Source: Ficedula albicollis
Lineage: Eukaryota > Chordata > Aves > Passeriformes > Muscicapidae
Direction: 5' to 3'
Assembly: GCF_000247815.1 (NCBI RefSeq)
Contig: NC_021678.1
Location: forward strand, 25,745,036-25,809,035
DNA: 64,000 nucleotides
Part shown: positions 24,601-40,020 of the stretch, one piece after another
Layout of the letters: every line of letters starts with the position of its first letter
Position numbering within the stretch: the stretch's first letter is position 1
Made by a program: the position numbers and the translations under genes
The notes under the pieces: generated by a model
Databases searched by the model: none
What the model was told of the DNA's origin: nothing
The model's input: only the letters and a program-made list of their open reading frames with translations

Positions 24601-25620
24601 ATCTGTAGACCCAAGAAGTTCATTGCTAAGAACAAGGAGACAAGTAGAACCAGGGAAGGGCTCTTCACCAGCACATCTATCCCAGCTTTTGTCTCTCTGA
24701 GCAGCTGAAGTAGTGAGCAAAAGTGTCTTGGCTGAAAGTCAGCAACTGGGGTGATGAAAACCACCCTAGGGACTGGAACGCTTCCATTTGGTTTGGGTCC
24801 TATGTTTTTCTTAGGAATAGAGAAATCCCCCTCTCCCTGCCATCCCTCAGCACTGTGTGGAGTTAATGCTGCCTACATGAAGATGCAGATTTTGTCCTGT
24901 AGCACTGTGATGTGTGGGAGCCCTTATGCTGCCAGTGACACTGCCAGACAGCTCATCTGCTTTCTTGGAGTCTCTTGTGTTCCATTATCCTTAACTCCAG
25001 GTCTGCAGGAGATTCCGAGGTCTATATTTTCATACACTGTATTTTCATTTCTGCACTTTTGGATGTGCTTGGATCAACAAGGCTTAACCTACACTTTCTG
25101 TCTGCAAGAAACACTTGAATTTTGAGCTAAGTTTGACCTAAACAATTGGGAAATTTTGACCCTGCCTTCTAGTTAAGAAGCCAACTCAGTTATCCAGGCT
25201 TCCTCCGCCTCCTTAGAGAGTTTCTGTGACTCTGTCTCAGCAGGTAAATTCAAAAACGATGCTCAAATCTCAGTAACAGATATCCTGGCGTCTTCCCTTT
25301 TGTGTGCCCAAACTCTTGCCTGTGTCACCCAGCTGACTTCTGCTCTTTTATACAGATTTCTGTGCTAAGCCTGTGATTTAAAAACTATTTAATAGTCACC
25401 TAAAATTATCACAGATGAGCAGCCAGAAGTCCGAGCAGAACAGTTCCTAGCTGGCAGCCACGGCTGGAGTTTTTCTCTTCCAGAGGCAAACGTGTAGTCT
25501 AAATGTTTAAGAAACACCTGCAAATGTCATGGGATCAGGAGGGAAAGCTGGAAAGAGGCCATGGCACTTTGGACATTCCAAATGCCTTGCTGCTCAGGTC
25601 CTTCACAGCCAAGGAGACAG
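21690..25620. other. Unique non-coding sequence
   Basis: Single-copy sequence with slightly higher GC at 21,900-22,200 and 24,740-25,000. Frames of up to 124 codons (24751-25125, plus) and 116 codons (23294-23644, minus) have no domain I recognise. The stretch at about 23,800-24,030 is repeat-free and AT-rich and could be worth aligning, but I see no specific motif cluster. Confidence 0.5.
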
Positions 25621-25700
25621 CACAGAATCACAGAGGGACACAGAATGTGCTGAGCTGGAAGGGACCCACAAGGACCAGAGTCCCTGGTAATGCCCCTGGA
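25621..25700 (-). mobile_element. CR1 LINE fragment (3' end)
   Basis: CACAGAATCACAGAG followed by GTGCTGAGCTGGAAGGGAC and CCACAAGGACCAGAGTCC is the reverse complement of the 3' terminal part of a passerine-type CR1. Only about 80 bases are present and homology fades after CCTGGTAATG. It is a short, old remnant. Confidence 0.75.
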
Positions 25701-27868
<2,168 letters not shown>

Positions 27869-28380
27869 CTGAGCAGGGATCCCATCTGGGCAGGTGTTCT
27901 GTTACAGCTGCCTCCTGGAAGGGGACTTTGGTGATTTGGAAATGACAATTTATGCTCCTACAGTTTTCTTTATGTGCAATACCTGTCAAAGAATGCTAGT
28001 GCTGTTTTGGGAGTGTCCCCTAGGCTCATTGAGTTTGGTCAAGACTTACAGCAATATCAGCTCTGAGAAGTGGGGAAACCAGGCATCTCTGTGGTTTACT
28101 TACAGCAATATCAGCTCTGAGAAGTGGGGCAACCAGGCATCTCTGTGGTAGCTGAGCAGGGATCCCATCTGGGCAGGTGTTCTGTTACAGCTGCCTCCTG
28201 GAAGGGGACTTTGGTGATTTGGAAATGACAATTTATGCTCCTACAGTTTTCTTTATGTGCAATACCTGTCAAAGAATGCTAGTGCTGTTTTGGGAGTGTC
28301 CCCTAGGCTCATTGAGTTTGGTCAAGACTTACAGCAATATCAGCTCTGAGAAGTGGGGAAACCAGGCATCTCTGTGGTTT
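27869..28380. repeat. Nested tandem duplication (229-bp and 54-bp units)
   Basis: A 229-base segment at 27869-28097 is repeated without any difference that I can find at 28152-28380. Between them, 28098-28151 is an extra copy of the last 54 bases of the segment (28044-28097), with one internal change (GGGGAAACC to GGGGCAACC) and an altered end. The structure is therefore A, partial A, A. The matching 68-residue stretches of the frames in both copies start at GTG, not ATG, and have no known relatives. Perfect identity means a very recent event or an assembly duplication. Confidence 0.95.
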
Positions 28381-30769
28381 ATGTGTTTGTCATTTCAATC
28401 AAGAGCAAGAAAGTTAAGTCTCTTCACTTTCTTTATACCTGTGTCTTAATTAATGCTCTTTAAATTTATCTTCAACCTATGGCCTATTGCAGGGAGCTGT
28501 TTATGTCAGAGAAGAGCTGTGGTTATATTCACAATGACTGGCTTTGGGATTTAGAAATGTTTTCAGTAGGCATGTCATGTGTCTAGGCTGTGGGTCTTTA
28601 AAAGGCAGAGATTTTTATCCATGGTGAAAGAAATATTTGCATCATGGAGGCTGAATATAGTGTATTGTTATGTCCATTTGGTATACAACACTGGTAAGTT
28701 TATTGATCTCAAGATGAGATAAAAGAGGGGAATGACAAGAAAACTGATGACAAAAGAAATGTGGAACTGAGGCAGGAAGATGGTTTTTTATTCCTGATGA
28801 ATATTGCATAAGCTGTGAAGGAGGAGACTTACAACAGTATCAGTGAGCAATTAGCAGGAAAAAGGAATAGGGAGGATGTGGTGTGCAAAGTACTGCTGAA
28901 TTCAACCCAAGCTCTGGTTTTGCCTTTCTTCAGTTAAAAAAACAAACAAACAAAAAAAAAGGATAATAATGTAGAGATCCCCCTTGCAGCCTATGTGCTT
29001 GAAAAGCCATAAGGAGAAGAATTTGTCAAAGAAAAGCTTTAATGGCAGCATGAAGAGTCCCCCTTCCAAAAATGCTGCTAATCTCCTAACAGCAATAGTG
29101 AGAAAGAAACGGGTGGGAAGGGAAGGAGCAGAAAGGAGGTACTTTGGTACTAGGGAAGGTGTTTTCTGATGAGGTCAAAAAGTAGATTGAGTGTTTGCTG
29201 TAGAGTACTTTATCAGCTTTACAGGTCGATATCTCCCCATATCTAAGGACTCTCAAATTCTTCTGGAAGATCACATTATTTCTCCCTTTGGAGGTGCCAT
29301 GTGGAAGACCTCTGTTGGCATTCTTTTCTGCTCTAGTACAATTACTCTGTATTATTATGGTGCTGTGTAGAGTGGTTTGAGATGTGCCCATGACTGAACC
29401 GTGGAACAAAGGAACGGGATGGGAATGGCAGCTGTGAACGGTGCAGACCTGAATCCTTGAGGTACAGCACAGGGGTTCCAAGAGGCAGCAGGGAAGACAC
29501 TCTCCTGGGAGTGCCAGGTTGGATCCTACCCCTGTGGTGGATGTGCCTGTGAGCAGGCAGCTGCAGATGGGCACCACAAATGACTCCCGTGTCCCAGGAA
29601 CAGCTCCTGGAGGCAGCGATAGCGGGAAAGTTGCGCTTTTCTGCATTTCTGTTTCACTTCTGCTGCCCCCACAGGGGTTGATTCATTCTGCTGCAGTTTC
29701 AAACAGATGCAGTAGATCCTCTTAGGTTGAGTTTTGAAAGCTTGTTAGAGAAACGTTTCCAGTTTTCACCCTTATTGTCACATCACTCCTACTTGGGTCT
29801 TGGTGTGCTCCTGAAGGAGTTGTGAAGGTTGACAGTCAGTGGTCTTGTAGAATTAGGAGCTCAAACTTTATGCCCCTGAAGAAAAAAAGAGAAATCTGTA
29901 ATTTTTGCTTAGGAATAAAATCAAATTCTTGAAGTTCCTCTGCTGTTTGACTCAAAGTATTTGATTTTTTTTCCTGTGGTAAGAAAATACCCTAATTCAT
30001 GTTTGGAGATGTCTCCAGTTGATTAGTTGTGGGTATTTTTACTCCCTCTGAACCTAGTTGTATTTCACTCATGGGATCCTTTATGCAAGCAGAGGAACAT
30101 GCATGCTTCTGAATTATTTTTGTTTAGCTAATATCTCAAAAATATTTGTGCAACTCTTCAAAATATGTGACTTGCACCAAATACATATGTGAATACAGCA
30201 TGAAAAAAAGATATTTTTTGCCACAATCTTAAATCAAATGAGGAGGACAGGATGCCCTTTTTTACTGCATCAGGTATCATTTCTGCTTTCAACTTTTTGG
30301 TCACTGTCAGTGCAACGAGTGTTGAGACTGGAAGTTTACTTGTATCTCTCAACAGGTTGCTTGTGCTGTTTTCTAACATTCTCTTCTCACCAGTCTTTAA
30401 CAGTTTTTTCTTTGTCATAGTGAGATGGTCAACACTGCATTTAGGAGTCTGTTCCTGATGTCAATTCTTCATAGCTGGCGTTAAAGAGTGATGAGTTCAG
30501 GCCAAAATCCCGTGAAGTTAATGAAAGTCTTTGCATTGATTTTCATACTCTCCAGTGTTTGTGCTGCACATTCATTTCAATGGATGTTGGATCAATCCCC
30601 TCAGAATGCTCTGTAAGATTAGCCAGAAGTGGAAGTTAGGTACCATGGAAACAAAAGGCTCGAGTGTAATCCATAGAGGAGAATCTTGTTGTCACAGATG
30701 AATTTACTTAGTTGGGTTTCATATAAACACAAATATGAGAAAAAGCACGTCAGCCTAGGTGTTAGTGTA

Positions 30770-31080
30770 AGGACTGTATCATTTTAATTAGTCTGGTAAA
30801 TATTTCATTAGCAACTGTAATAAAATATTGATTTCAGTGTCTCCATTAATCTATATTACTTTGGTTCTGTACTTTTTTCACTTTTAATAATTTAGCAAAG
30901 TCTTTTTTACTGGGCACTTTCTCATCTAACTACCCCAGGATGGGAAACAAAATTACGGTGGAAATATAATTATTTTTTCCCCTGTGCCATCTCTCCTAAT
31001 CCAATTAATTACACATCATGTCATAGCGTCTGGTTTTATTTTATATATTAATATAAACTAAACAGTTAATATTTGATTGA
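30770..31080. promoter_or_regulatory. Candidate AT-rich conserved non-coding element
   Basis: Repeat-free AT-rich block with TTTTAATTAGTC, CCATTAATCTATATTAC, TTTTAATAATTTAGC and CCAATTAATTACAC, giving many homeodomain-type TAAT/ATTA cores. This content is common in developmental enhancers of gene deserts. Conservation is untested. Confidence 0.22.
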
Positions 31081-31794
31081 AGAAAAAATTTCTCTCACAC
31101 TCTTAAGACTCTAAAATAACTGTTCATAACATTAGCACACAGCAATATTCCTGAATGGATGGTATACAAAAGAATCCCAATCCCTTTCCATGGGCAAGAG
31201 AAAAGCATTCTTATTTTAGAGAGTCTAGCTTATTTTGGAGAAGCTAGAAGCTTGGAAAAAAAAAAAAAAGCCAAAGCAATAGCTAAATACAAAGGAGGAA
31301 ACAGAAGAAGTAAAATATCAAAAATCCTACTGCTTTGCCTGTTTACCTTGCACACATGCAGAGGCATTAAGGTTAATAGTCAGGTCACCTAATTGTCCTC
31401 ATACAAATCCTTCCAATAATAGATAACTACTGTTTTCTGTAGAGCAGTTGAAGTCAAAGCAGTGCTTTGACTAAATATGCTGACCACTTACCACTATTTG
31501 TAATTGGAAAGTGTGTGTTTAATCTCCTAATATTTTCGGTGGTAGATTAGCACAGAGTGGCTTCCTATTTCTTTTCTTCTTGGAAGTCAAGGTACATGGG
31601 GGATCTACCAGATCCTGTGTCAACTGTGTGGTTGCATGTTAACATGTAATGGTTAAATACATGTTAAATACTGAGTAAACATCTGGAAAATACGTATTCA
31701 GCTTGATCTTCTAAAATCTGGTGTAAATGGTGAGTGGTATTTCCTTTGCATTTAATTTCCATGGAAGTACTGAGCTTGCTCTTTAATTCCTCTT

Positions 31795-32060
31795 AGTGCT
31801 GAAGAAATCTGCTGGCATCGGAGCTATTCACAGTGGCAGCAAGATAAATATGGAAACAAAGACATTAACTGCACCAAAGCTTAACTGGCAGACTTTTGGC
31901 ATAGTGTTTACGGTGTGCTCTTGGTCATCAGAGCAGTGAAAGCAGTGGTTAATGCCCAATGTAGCAGCTAATTTCTGTCACATGGATATTTGTCTGGGAA
32001 ATTAGCCTGGGACTGAGCCAGATGGAATTGCACAGTTTCACTAACTTTGCAGCTCTATTA
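31795..32060. promoter_or_regulatory. Candidate conserved non-coding element
   Basis: Balanced-composition unique block (GAAGAAATCTGCTGGCATCG at its start, to TTTGCAGCTCTATTAG). It has stop codons in every frame, no repeat content, and words such as AGCTAATTTCTGTCACATGG. It reads like a conserved element, not neutral sequence, but this is impression-level evidence. Confidence 0.18.
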
Positions 32061-35000
32061 GTTTGAAGTCAGGAGAGCAGACATGGCCTTGACAAGCATA
32101 TGATTCTGTGCTGCATTGCCTGTCCTGGGAAGCTGTTCAGCTTTTCTATATTTAACAGATGAAAATGTCTCCAGAGTTCATCAAACACATACTCAAGATA
32201 TCACAAGCTGCAGCTGGCAGCTGGGAGCTCTGCAGTTCAAGGTTAATGGGACACTAATTAGTAAGTATATAGGGATATCAGCATGTAACACCCACTTTTT
32301 GAGCAAGAAGGAAAATGAATTAATAGTCAAGAGAAGGAGAGCCCTTCTCCAGCTGCCTGCAGCTCTCATTCCATCTTTCCACAAGCTTCCAGGGCAAGTG
32401 CTGCAGGGAGCTGCTGCAGACACAGCTGGGAGCACCAGGGAGCCTTGCAGGGCTGGCTGGCATGGGGAGAAATCCAGGTTACCCCTGGAGAGGGTCAGAG
32501 TCAGCCTCTGCACTGCTTTGCCCCTTCAACCACTTCAGACAGGAGAGCCTGGTAATGTGGCAAAAACACCCCACAGCCCTGGGTTATGGGAGCATCCTAA
32601 CCCAGGGAAAACCAGCAGAGAGCAACACCCAGTGCCAAGCAGCCTCTCTTCTGGTGTCAACAGGAATTGACAGCAGGAGAGGAGATAGGATTGGAAATTG
32701 CTGGAACACTGAGTTGAATAATAACAAGGGCATGATCGTTCTTAAAATGGGAAAGAGCAAGATTAATGTGCATTTTACCAAGACATAACACTTTCACAAT
32801 TACTATTAAGTATCTAGAAGTCCCTAATTCAAAATATGGATAATTTACTGTAAATCTTGCCACTGAATGCCATATTTTCAGGCTGTAAATTTAATAGCTG
32901 CAGGAAAAAATTTGGTTCAATGTATGTAGCATCACACCCTTCTCAAATCTTTTCTTCTTTATAACAGCCATTCTTTCAGGACTCAAAAGCACATTTCATT
33001 GGTTAGAAATCCCATCTGTATAATTTTGAATTATCCAAGATAAGCCTGGGGGATAAAATTAAAAGCCAAGTTTGATGAGGTTGGTTCTTAACTTCCTTGT
33101 CATTTGGCTATCTGGGACATTGATTCTTTAGATGGCTTTATGTCTGACAGCCCATATTCCTAGTAAATTCAAAATTAGTGACTTTGTGTTCACAGAGATC
33201 TCAAACTAATTTTTGTCAGAGACTTTTGGAAATGTAGGTTACACAAACTCATCTGTAGTTCAATAGCTTTGCTGTCTCCTCCTATAACTCAGCTTTTCAT
33301 TTTTACCCAGATCATTCTCCATTGCATTCCTCCTATTACAATATATTCTCCTTAGTTTGCAGTCAGGCATTGGCAATGAATGGGAGGGAAGGTGAAAGCT
33401 TCATGCATCACAGAAGTAGCATAAGAAGGAATAAGTTGCTCAGATGTCAAAGCAGTATTAAGTCTAACCAAAAGGATAGTACAATTACCTGGGAACATTC
33501 AGGGAAATGCATTGAAAATGACAGGCTGAAGTTCCATGGGTATGAAGAAAAGTGAAGCTGCCTTGCAGTAGGGAAAAAGGCAGTAATGAGTGAAGAGTGC
33601 AGCTATAATATTGCTTTAGGAATTGTTTCATATTGTACTGTTAATTAAGGAGACAGCTCTATACTTGTAGGCTTCTTTCTTAAGTCAGGACTAGAATTTC
33701 TACTTCCCACAGGATTGTTCTGGAGATGAGACCAAAAAGTCTTACTGGTACCAGCTGAGATTCCTACATGTGAGCTTGAATCTTTGGCCTTGGAGAAAGA
33801 GTGCCCTGAAGAGAACCACACAGAGTCCTACCTCAAAAAGATATCTCTGGGAAGGTCTGCACTGACATTGTCATGGTGCTACAGAACAAAAACACACCTG
33901 AACTGTGGAGGAGCTGACACCAGACAGAGCCTGGCCACTCTCTGTGGGGTCAATGTGGCTTTGGGTTTGAGGTGAAGATGACTTTTAGTCCAGTTGCTGC
34001 AGTTCCAGTTTTGTCCTGCTGAGATTTAATTAGCTGACAGAAATGCAAGCAGTGGAACTGCAAGCCTGAGATGGTTGTGTGATAAACCTTTGGGATGCTG
34101 GGATTTGATAACTGGAATGACCCAGTGACACTACTGCAATTTTATTTGTTAGAAAAACACAGCCATGGTATTCTCAACTTATAACACTGGATTGCTCCTC
34201 ACAATGTCTCTCTAGTTAACAGTAAAGTACAAAAGTGATGTTAACCAAGATAATAAGATAGCAAATACTGATGGAAATTTGATTGCAAATGAGCAATTTA
34301 TGTAGCAAATAAGAATTAGATACCCTAATGTGTTAACCAAATAAGAATCAGGAAACACTTGGGAAATTAATGTGTAAAGTAGACAAAATAAAGCATTCAA
34401 GACATGCTGGTCCCTGGGTGTTTGTTTTTTTCTTTTCCAATTGTCAAGCCATAGGATGAAGGTTACAAGTAAGAGAGAACCCACTTCCTTTGCATCAACT
34501 TTGTTAGCAGGAAACTTTAGTTTTAGAAATAAGCAGGGCCTGAATTTTCCTAGTCCATAGTTCTTGTACCCATTCATTCAGGTACTAGCAAACATCTACT
34601 CCACAGCTGAAGCTGCTTCTGTAATGTTTCCAGCTGTGTTGCCCAATCTAGTTTAGAATACACGGTCTCATCTGAGCACCTGAGACACTTTCCACAAACA
34701 CAGTGCTCTTGCTTAGAGATTTCATTACCTGAATATTTTCTTTGATCACCATCTTTTTCACTAACTGGGTCCTGTTTGTACTATGGCTATTTTGAACCTT
34801 TTGAAGTGTCTTTCCTCATGTTGTTATTTGTGTCATCTTGGTAGCTAAGCAAAACCAGCGTCCTACTGCTTTAAGCAATGAATAGACACTGAGAATGAGA
34901 CTCTGACCTCCCTAAACAGACTGCAATTTGAAGGGACCAGGCAGAAGGAAAATTCTACCTTTGTTGAGCTGAATACAGGATAAATTGCATGGATGCATAG

Positions 35001-35828
35001 GCTAAGTGCCCTACTGCTCATGGGAGCCTCTCTGGAGAGGGACACTGCCTGTGAGCCTGCAGAGTCCCTGTCCCACACTTCATTGACTCTTTCATTGTGC
35101 ACCTTTGTCAGGGGTCTTTGCTCCTTGACAAAATCTGGGAGGACTTTACTTGACAGAGAAAGCAAGTCATAACGTTTATAGTTTTCCATTCTTTATTCTT
35201 TTCCTTTTTATTTAATAGTATATAGAAATTGTTTCAGAGACTCTTAATGAATCCAATACTTTATATAGTGCTGTAATTACTTTGATGCAAGTGTCTAAAA
35301 CCACAGCCAATCTGTCTTTTACTCTGTTTACATGCAAGTGAGGCACTTATTTCCCTAGTAAATCTTCTGCTTTTCTAACAGAAACTGATTTTAAAATAGG
35401 GAAGGAAAGGGAAAAATAAGGTATTCTTACAAGCTGTCTGCAAAGCATTAGTATAAAAATAATTGCATTTTCAGCTAATCAAAATGTGTTTAGGAGTACT
35501 TGTTCTGCAGGAATTATTATTCAGAACTTAGATACTTCAGAGCTTTCAGTATCTGCATGCCTGAATCTTCCAAAGAGGCCAGGATATGCTATTCAGTAAA
35601 ATAGATTCTTACTTTCATAGCATGCTTAGACTGAGGGTTGTTTTCTGATGTAACCCAGTCTCTTCTCTTCCACACCTCTCAGCGCTGGTGCTCAGAGTGC
35701 CAGGGGAACTCAGTGATGGAGAAATGTAATTTCATTAATTGGATAAAAGGAATTGAATCCTATGTGATATCTGGCAGAGGTTGATCAGCAGGTAGACATC
35801 CCAAATTTCATGCTGAGTGACTCTTCTT

Positions 35829-36154
<326 letters not shown>

Positions 36155-39100
36155 CTTTTTGCTATTGTTTTAATGTTCCTGTTTAGTTCCCTTAACACTT
36201 GCATACCAATATCAGGGCACTCAAAACAGAGAAACTCTATTGTTTCCTGGGCCCACCCCCACACAGCCTTCAGAATAATGCTGTCACAGGATTTTGCATG
36301 GCAGTAGCTCTGCAGTTACCTGTTCATTAATATTAATCAGAGATAAAACAGTAATATATGCTGATCAGAAGTTCATTTCCCTGTTGTTTGCTCTCTGACA
36401 GTCTAACAGCAATGATAATCCGAGCTTAACAGGCATTACAATGGAAATCCTCCAAATGAAACACAGAGATTAGTGACTTCTCAACAGTGCAGCCATTTCC
36501 TGTGCTTGTTAAAGTGACACTTCCTATAGAAAGGGGAGTAGAAATTGAAGTTCAGGGCTGCCACTTGTTTCCTACAAGAGCAGACTTTGCTGACAGTCCA
36601 CCCAGTCTGAAATGTTAAACTGTGTATCTGTTTGGAGATAAGATTTAATTTTATCTTTTTTGTCATAAACATCATCTTCAAATTCGCTTCTTTAAACAGT
36701 CTCCCAGGATTTGAGTTTTGCTTGTCTAAAGGGCCATGGCAGCAGTGTCCTTTGCCTGGCTGCTTGAGATTTCTTGCTATGCTGAGCAACTCCCAGTGTT
36801 TCAAAGAGCCAGGAATATCTAGTAACTGAATTGGAAAATCCCTTTCATGTGATGTTATAGTATGAGGCAGATTATTTTTCAGAGACAAGGTAGTTTAGCA
36901 GAATTACTGCTCTCTGGGCTTTTACCTCTTTCTAGTACAAGGGGATAAGAGCCACATTTCGTCCTCTTTCATGTGAGGAGAGCACTGAAAAATGGTGAGC
37001 ATTCCCTGGTGCTCTGCTCACAGTATTGTGAGAACTGTAGGAACCCTCCTGCTGTTTAAAAAAAAAAAACAAACAACATTGAGCCCCTGGAGTAACTCCA
37101 GATAAGATTTGTGCCTTATGGAGCCACACTTTTGCTTGACCAAAAAAGCCTGAAAGGATGATCCTTCCTTCAGCTGGAAATATCTTCTTTAGTGTGTAAG
37201 ATCTTCCAGGTCTTGTTCTGAGGAGTTTTGTTCATTTTTGGTTGGTTGGTTGGCTGGGTTTTTGGTTTTGTTTTTTATCATACAGCTCCTTTTGTTGCAG
37301 AGGGATGTCACAGCTCAACAACCTGCTTCGCGTCACTAAGCTGAGGAAAGTACCTCCTCAAGGGTACATGTGTCTCCTCACTGGCTTTCAAGAGTTTTCA
37401 AAGTTCAGCTCTCAGACTGGTTTTCAAAGTGGGTGTCAAGAAATCAGAAGATTACCAGTCCCAGCTTTAATCCTCCAGCTCATCTCCCATGAAATGATAG
37501 AATGAAGTATTTATAACAAATGTTCGTGACTCACTTTATTCACATTTTACTTGTACTTCCTTATAAAAATACAGGGCACATTTTTTGCTAATTAATTAAC
37601 AATGATTTTATTATATAGATTTAGTTTAAAATTACTAGCAGCCCAAAAATGCATTTGCAGATAATTATTTAATAACAATTTTCTTTAGTAAAACTTACCT
37701 AGAAATCAATTTCAAGTGCCTTTACTGAGGGCAGTGAGGGGCAGAAATGGAAAGAGACAGTGTTCCCTTTGAATGTTCTGGTCTCAAGATTGCTTTTTCC
37801 ATGCTGGGGAATGGTAAAAAAAATTTAAACATATTAAAAAGTCATATTCTCTTTTACTGTATGAATTGACCCACAGAGGCTTTGTAAGGTTATAGCAAGA
37901 ATGATGAATGATCTTTCTTTTTATTTCTATATAATTATTTTTCTAAAAAAAAATAGATTATTTCCCTTTGTTAAAAGTTGTCCAATATTTAGGGCTTACA
38001 AGGCTATTTCTTTTAAGTGCTTGGAATCAAACAGCCTTGAGATATTTCTTTTTTTAATTTACATGAGTGCTGCATATGTGGAAAAAAACAGTGGTAGGCA
38101 ATTTCTGGGAGCAGAGATCCCCACCTGTGTGACTCATGAGCTCTGTGCCAGATGAAGCATCCTTCCTCCTTCTGTAAGGTTCTTCCTCTTTCTTCATCAT
38201 CCAACCTATTGCTACCTCCAAGAAATTACATTAACTCCATATTTTTGTCCCCCCACATAATTAACCTAATTAATATAATTAATTCATGTCTTGAGCAAAG
38301 ATCTCCTCTTTGCTGTAGATTTTTCTTAAAAGCACAGCTTGCTCAGCTATTTAATGAGGTAATAGGAACTTTGACTCTCCAATTGCTATTTATTTGCATA
38401 GAGGTAAAAGGCTCTCATTACTGGTTTAAAAAAATTTGCATGCAGCAACCTCCACAACAAGCTTTTTTTAATGTATTGGCTATGCTACCTGTTAGGTAAG
38501 GCAGGATTATTGATCTGAAAATATTATAAAGTTGGCTTCCAGGGCATGACAAATGTTTATGGGACAGTTTTGGGATTTTTAAATACTTGTGCTGACAAAT
38601 ACAACTGAATGAATAAATGAAACAACATCCTTTTTGTAATGTTTGTCTAGGACTTGAACCTCTTTGACCAAAGACTGATGGCAAACCTTAAGGGATATGA
38701 GTGTGCTGGATGTAGGGCTGGTTTCCTATGGATAAAGAATGTCTGTACTGACTTCTCCTCAGAAATCTTTTTGTTGGTGATGCTGCTGTTTTTTTGTTCT
38801 TGTATATTGCAGTTACTGCACCTCTAAATTTGCTGATTTTGTATAGAGTTTTGGAGCAAAGCTGCAAATCTGCAGTTCTCACAGAAAGCAATGCATTTCC
38901 TGGTGGAAAAAAAAATAGCACAGCAGCTCTTATGGCAAACACAAAAATTTCAAACCCAAGAAGAGCTGTCTTTGACCTGTACGTTCTTAGTGTTCTTAAG
39001 AGCTTTGGAAGCAAGATAAGAGGCCTTTTCTGAAAACTAAGTCCCTGATTTAGCTGAAATACCTTGAGTTCTGACATTCTGAAGTACAGGTTCACTGCAA

Positions 39101-39524
39101 TACTTTTCTCAATCCTCAGTCAAAGGAACATCACAGCACACCACTTATTCTTCTCTGTTATCCAGCAAAAAAAAAGAATCTGTGTCTTTTTATTGTGGGA
39201 AGGATATTTTTAGATTTAAATTGTCTGTCCTTCGTATTCCCTTCCTAGTATATTAATCAATAAGTAATTTGAAAACTAAAGCACCAGATCTGGTAGAATG
39301 GTTTGTATACAACAGCTGTGACAAAAGACAGAGAGAATATGGCTTGGAAACAATCAGCTCAGACAATCATAACAGCAGTTGCATCTAATTGATTCGATTG
39401 GGTCTCTGTTTGATATAGGTTAGCACCAGGATGATCCCAGGAAATTTTTCACCTTTCATAGCGTGTGTTTAACTTTACACACACGAGTAGGTTGCAAAAA
39501 GACAGGTTGATGTGTGGGTGTTAT
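36155..39524. other. Unique non-coding sequence
   Basis: Single-copy sequence with a small GGTT run (37240-37253) and strongly AT-rich patches at 37,500-37,700 and 38,240-38,290. Frames of up to 135 codons on the minus strand (36481-36888 and 38688-39095) have no recognisable family. No gene is assigned. Confidence 0.5.
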
Positions 39525-40020
39525 TGTTGGGAGGACGGTCGTCATGACAGACTCAGGAGCTCTCTATATTCTGGTCTTGAAGTTTGTAGCTCATTGTTAG
39601 GGCGTGGGTATAGGGTCCTGCTAAGAGCTGCCAGCCACAACTCAGAGCAGGACAGAGAGAGGTATGAGAGGAAGAGAGAGTAAGAGTGAGAGAAGAATAT
39701 AGAATAAGAGAGCAAGAGAGGATAAGAGAATAGAGAGTGATCTCCCATTTACAATACAATAAGTCTTCTTCTATATTGAATATTCTAATTTCCACTAACC
39801 AATCTACAAGATACACATTTTCTACTATTTGCATGCAACCTATTGGAATCACGATATTACCATGTTTTATGGCTTTCTTATCTATAAACCTTATCTCCAA
39901 ACCTTTCCTGCCATACTTGGAACAGGATGTCTGCTGGCTCTTTGGTATTTGTGCCATTTGGCATTACCTAAACAAAGGAAAGAGGCTTTAAACGTTCACA
40001 CGGTTGCTCTCAGCCCCACA
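39525..40020 (-). mobile_element. Solo LTR of an endogenous retrovirus
   Basis: On the plus strand the segment starts TGTTGGGAGGACGG and ends CTCTCAGCCCCACA. Read on the minus strand it starts TGTGGGGCTGAG and ends in CAACA, with imperfect inverted termini (TGTTGGG against TGTGGGG). The minus strand contains a pyrimidine-rich U3 stretch and, just before the end, ACAATGAGCTACAAACTTC, where related LTRs usually have AATAAA. I recognise it as similar to a passerine ERV LTR but cannot name it. No clear target-site duplication is left, and no internal sequence follows. It appears older than the 15.3-kb LTR. Confidence 0.8.

Noticed and set aside
28935..28960. A-rich run as the tail of a processed retrocopy
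   Set aside because: No gene-like sequence precedes it and no target duplication is visible. It is an (AAAC)n simple repeat.
29086..29646. 186-codon minus-strand open frame
   Set aside because: No known domain, overlapping frames on the other strand, and a random-looking composition.
32116..32670. 184-codon plus-strand open frame
   Set aside because: No recognisable domain or family, and it overlaps a 106-codon frame on the opposite strand in GC-richer sequence where stops are rarer. A single unspliced frame of this size is expected by chance in 64 kb.
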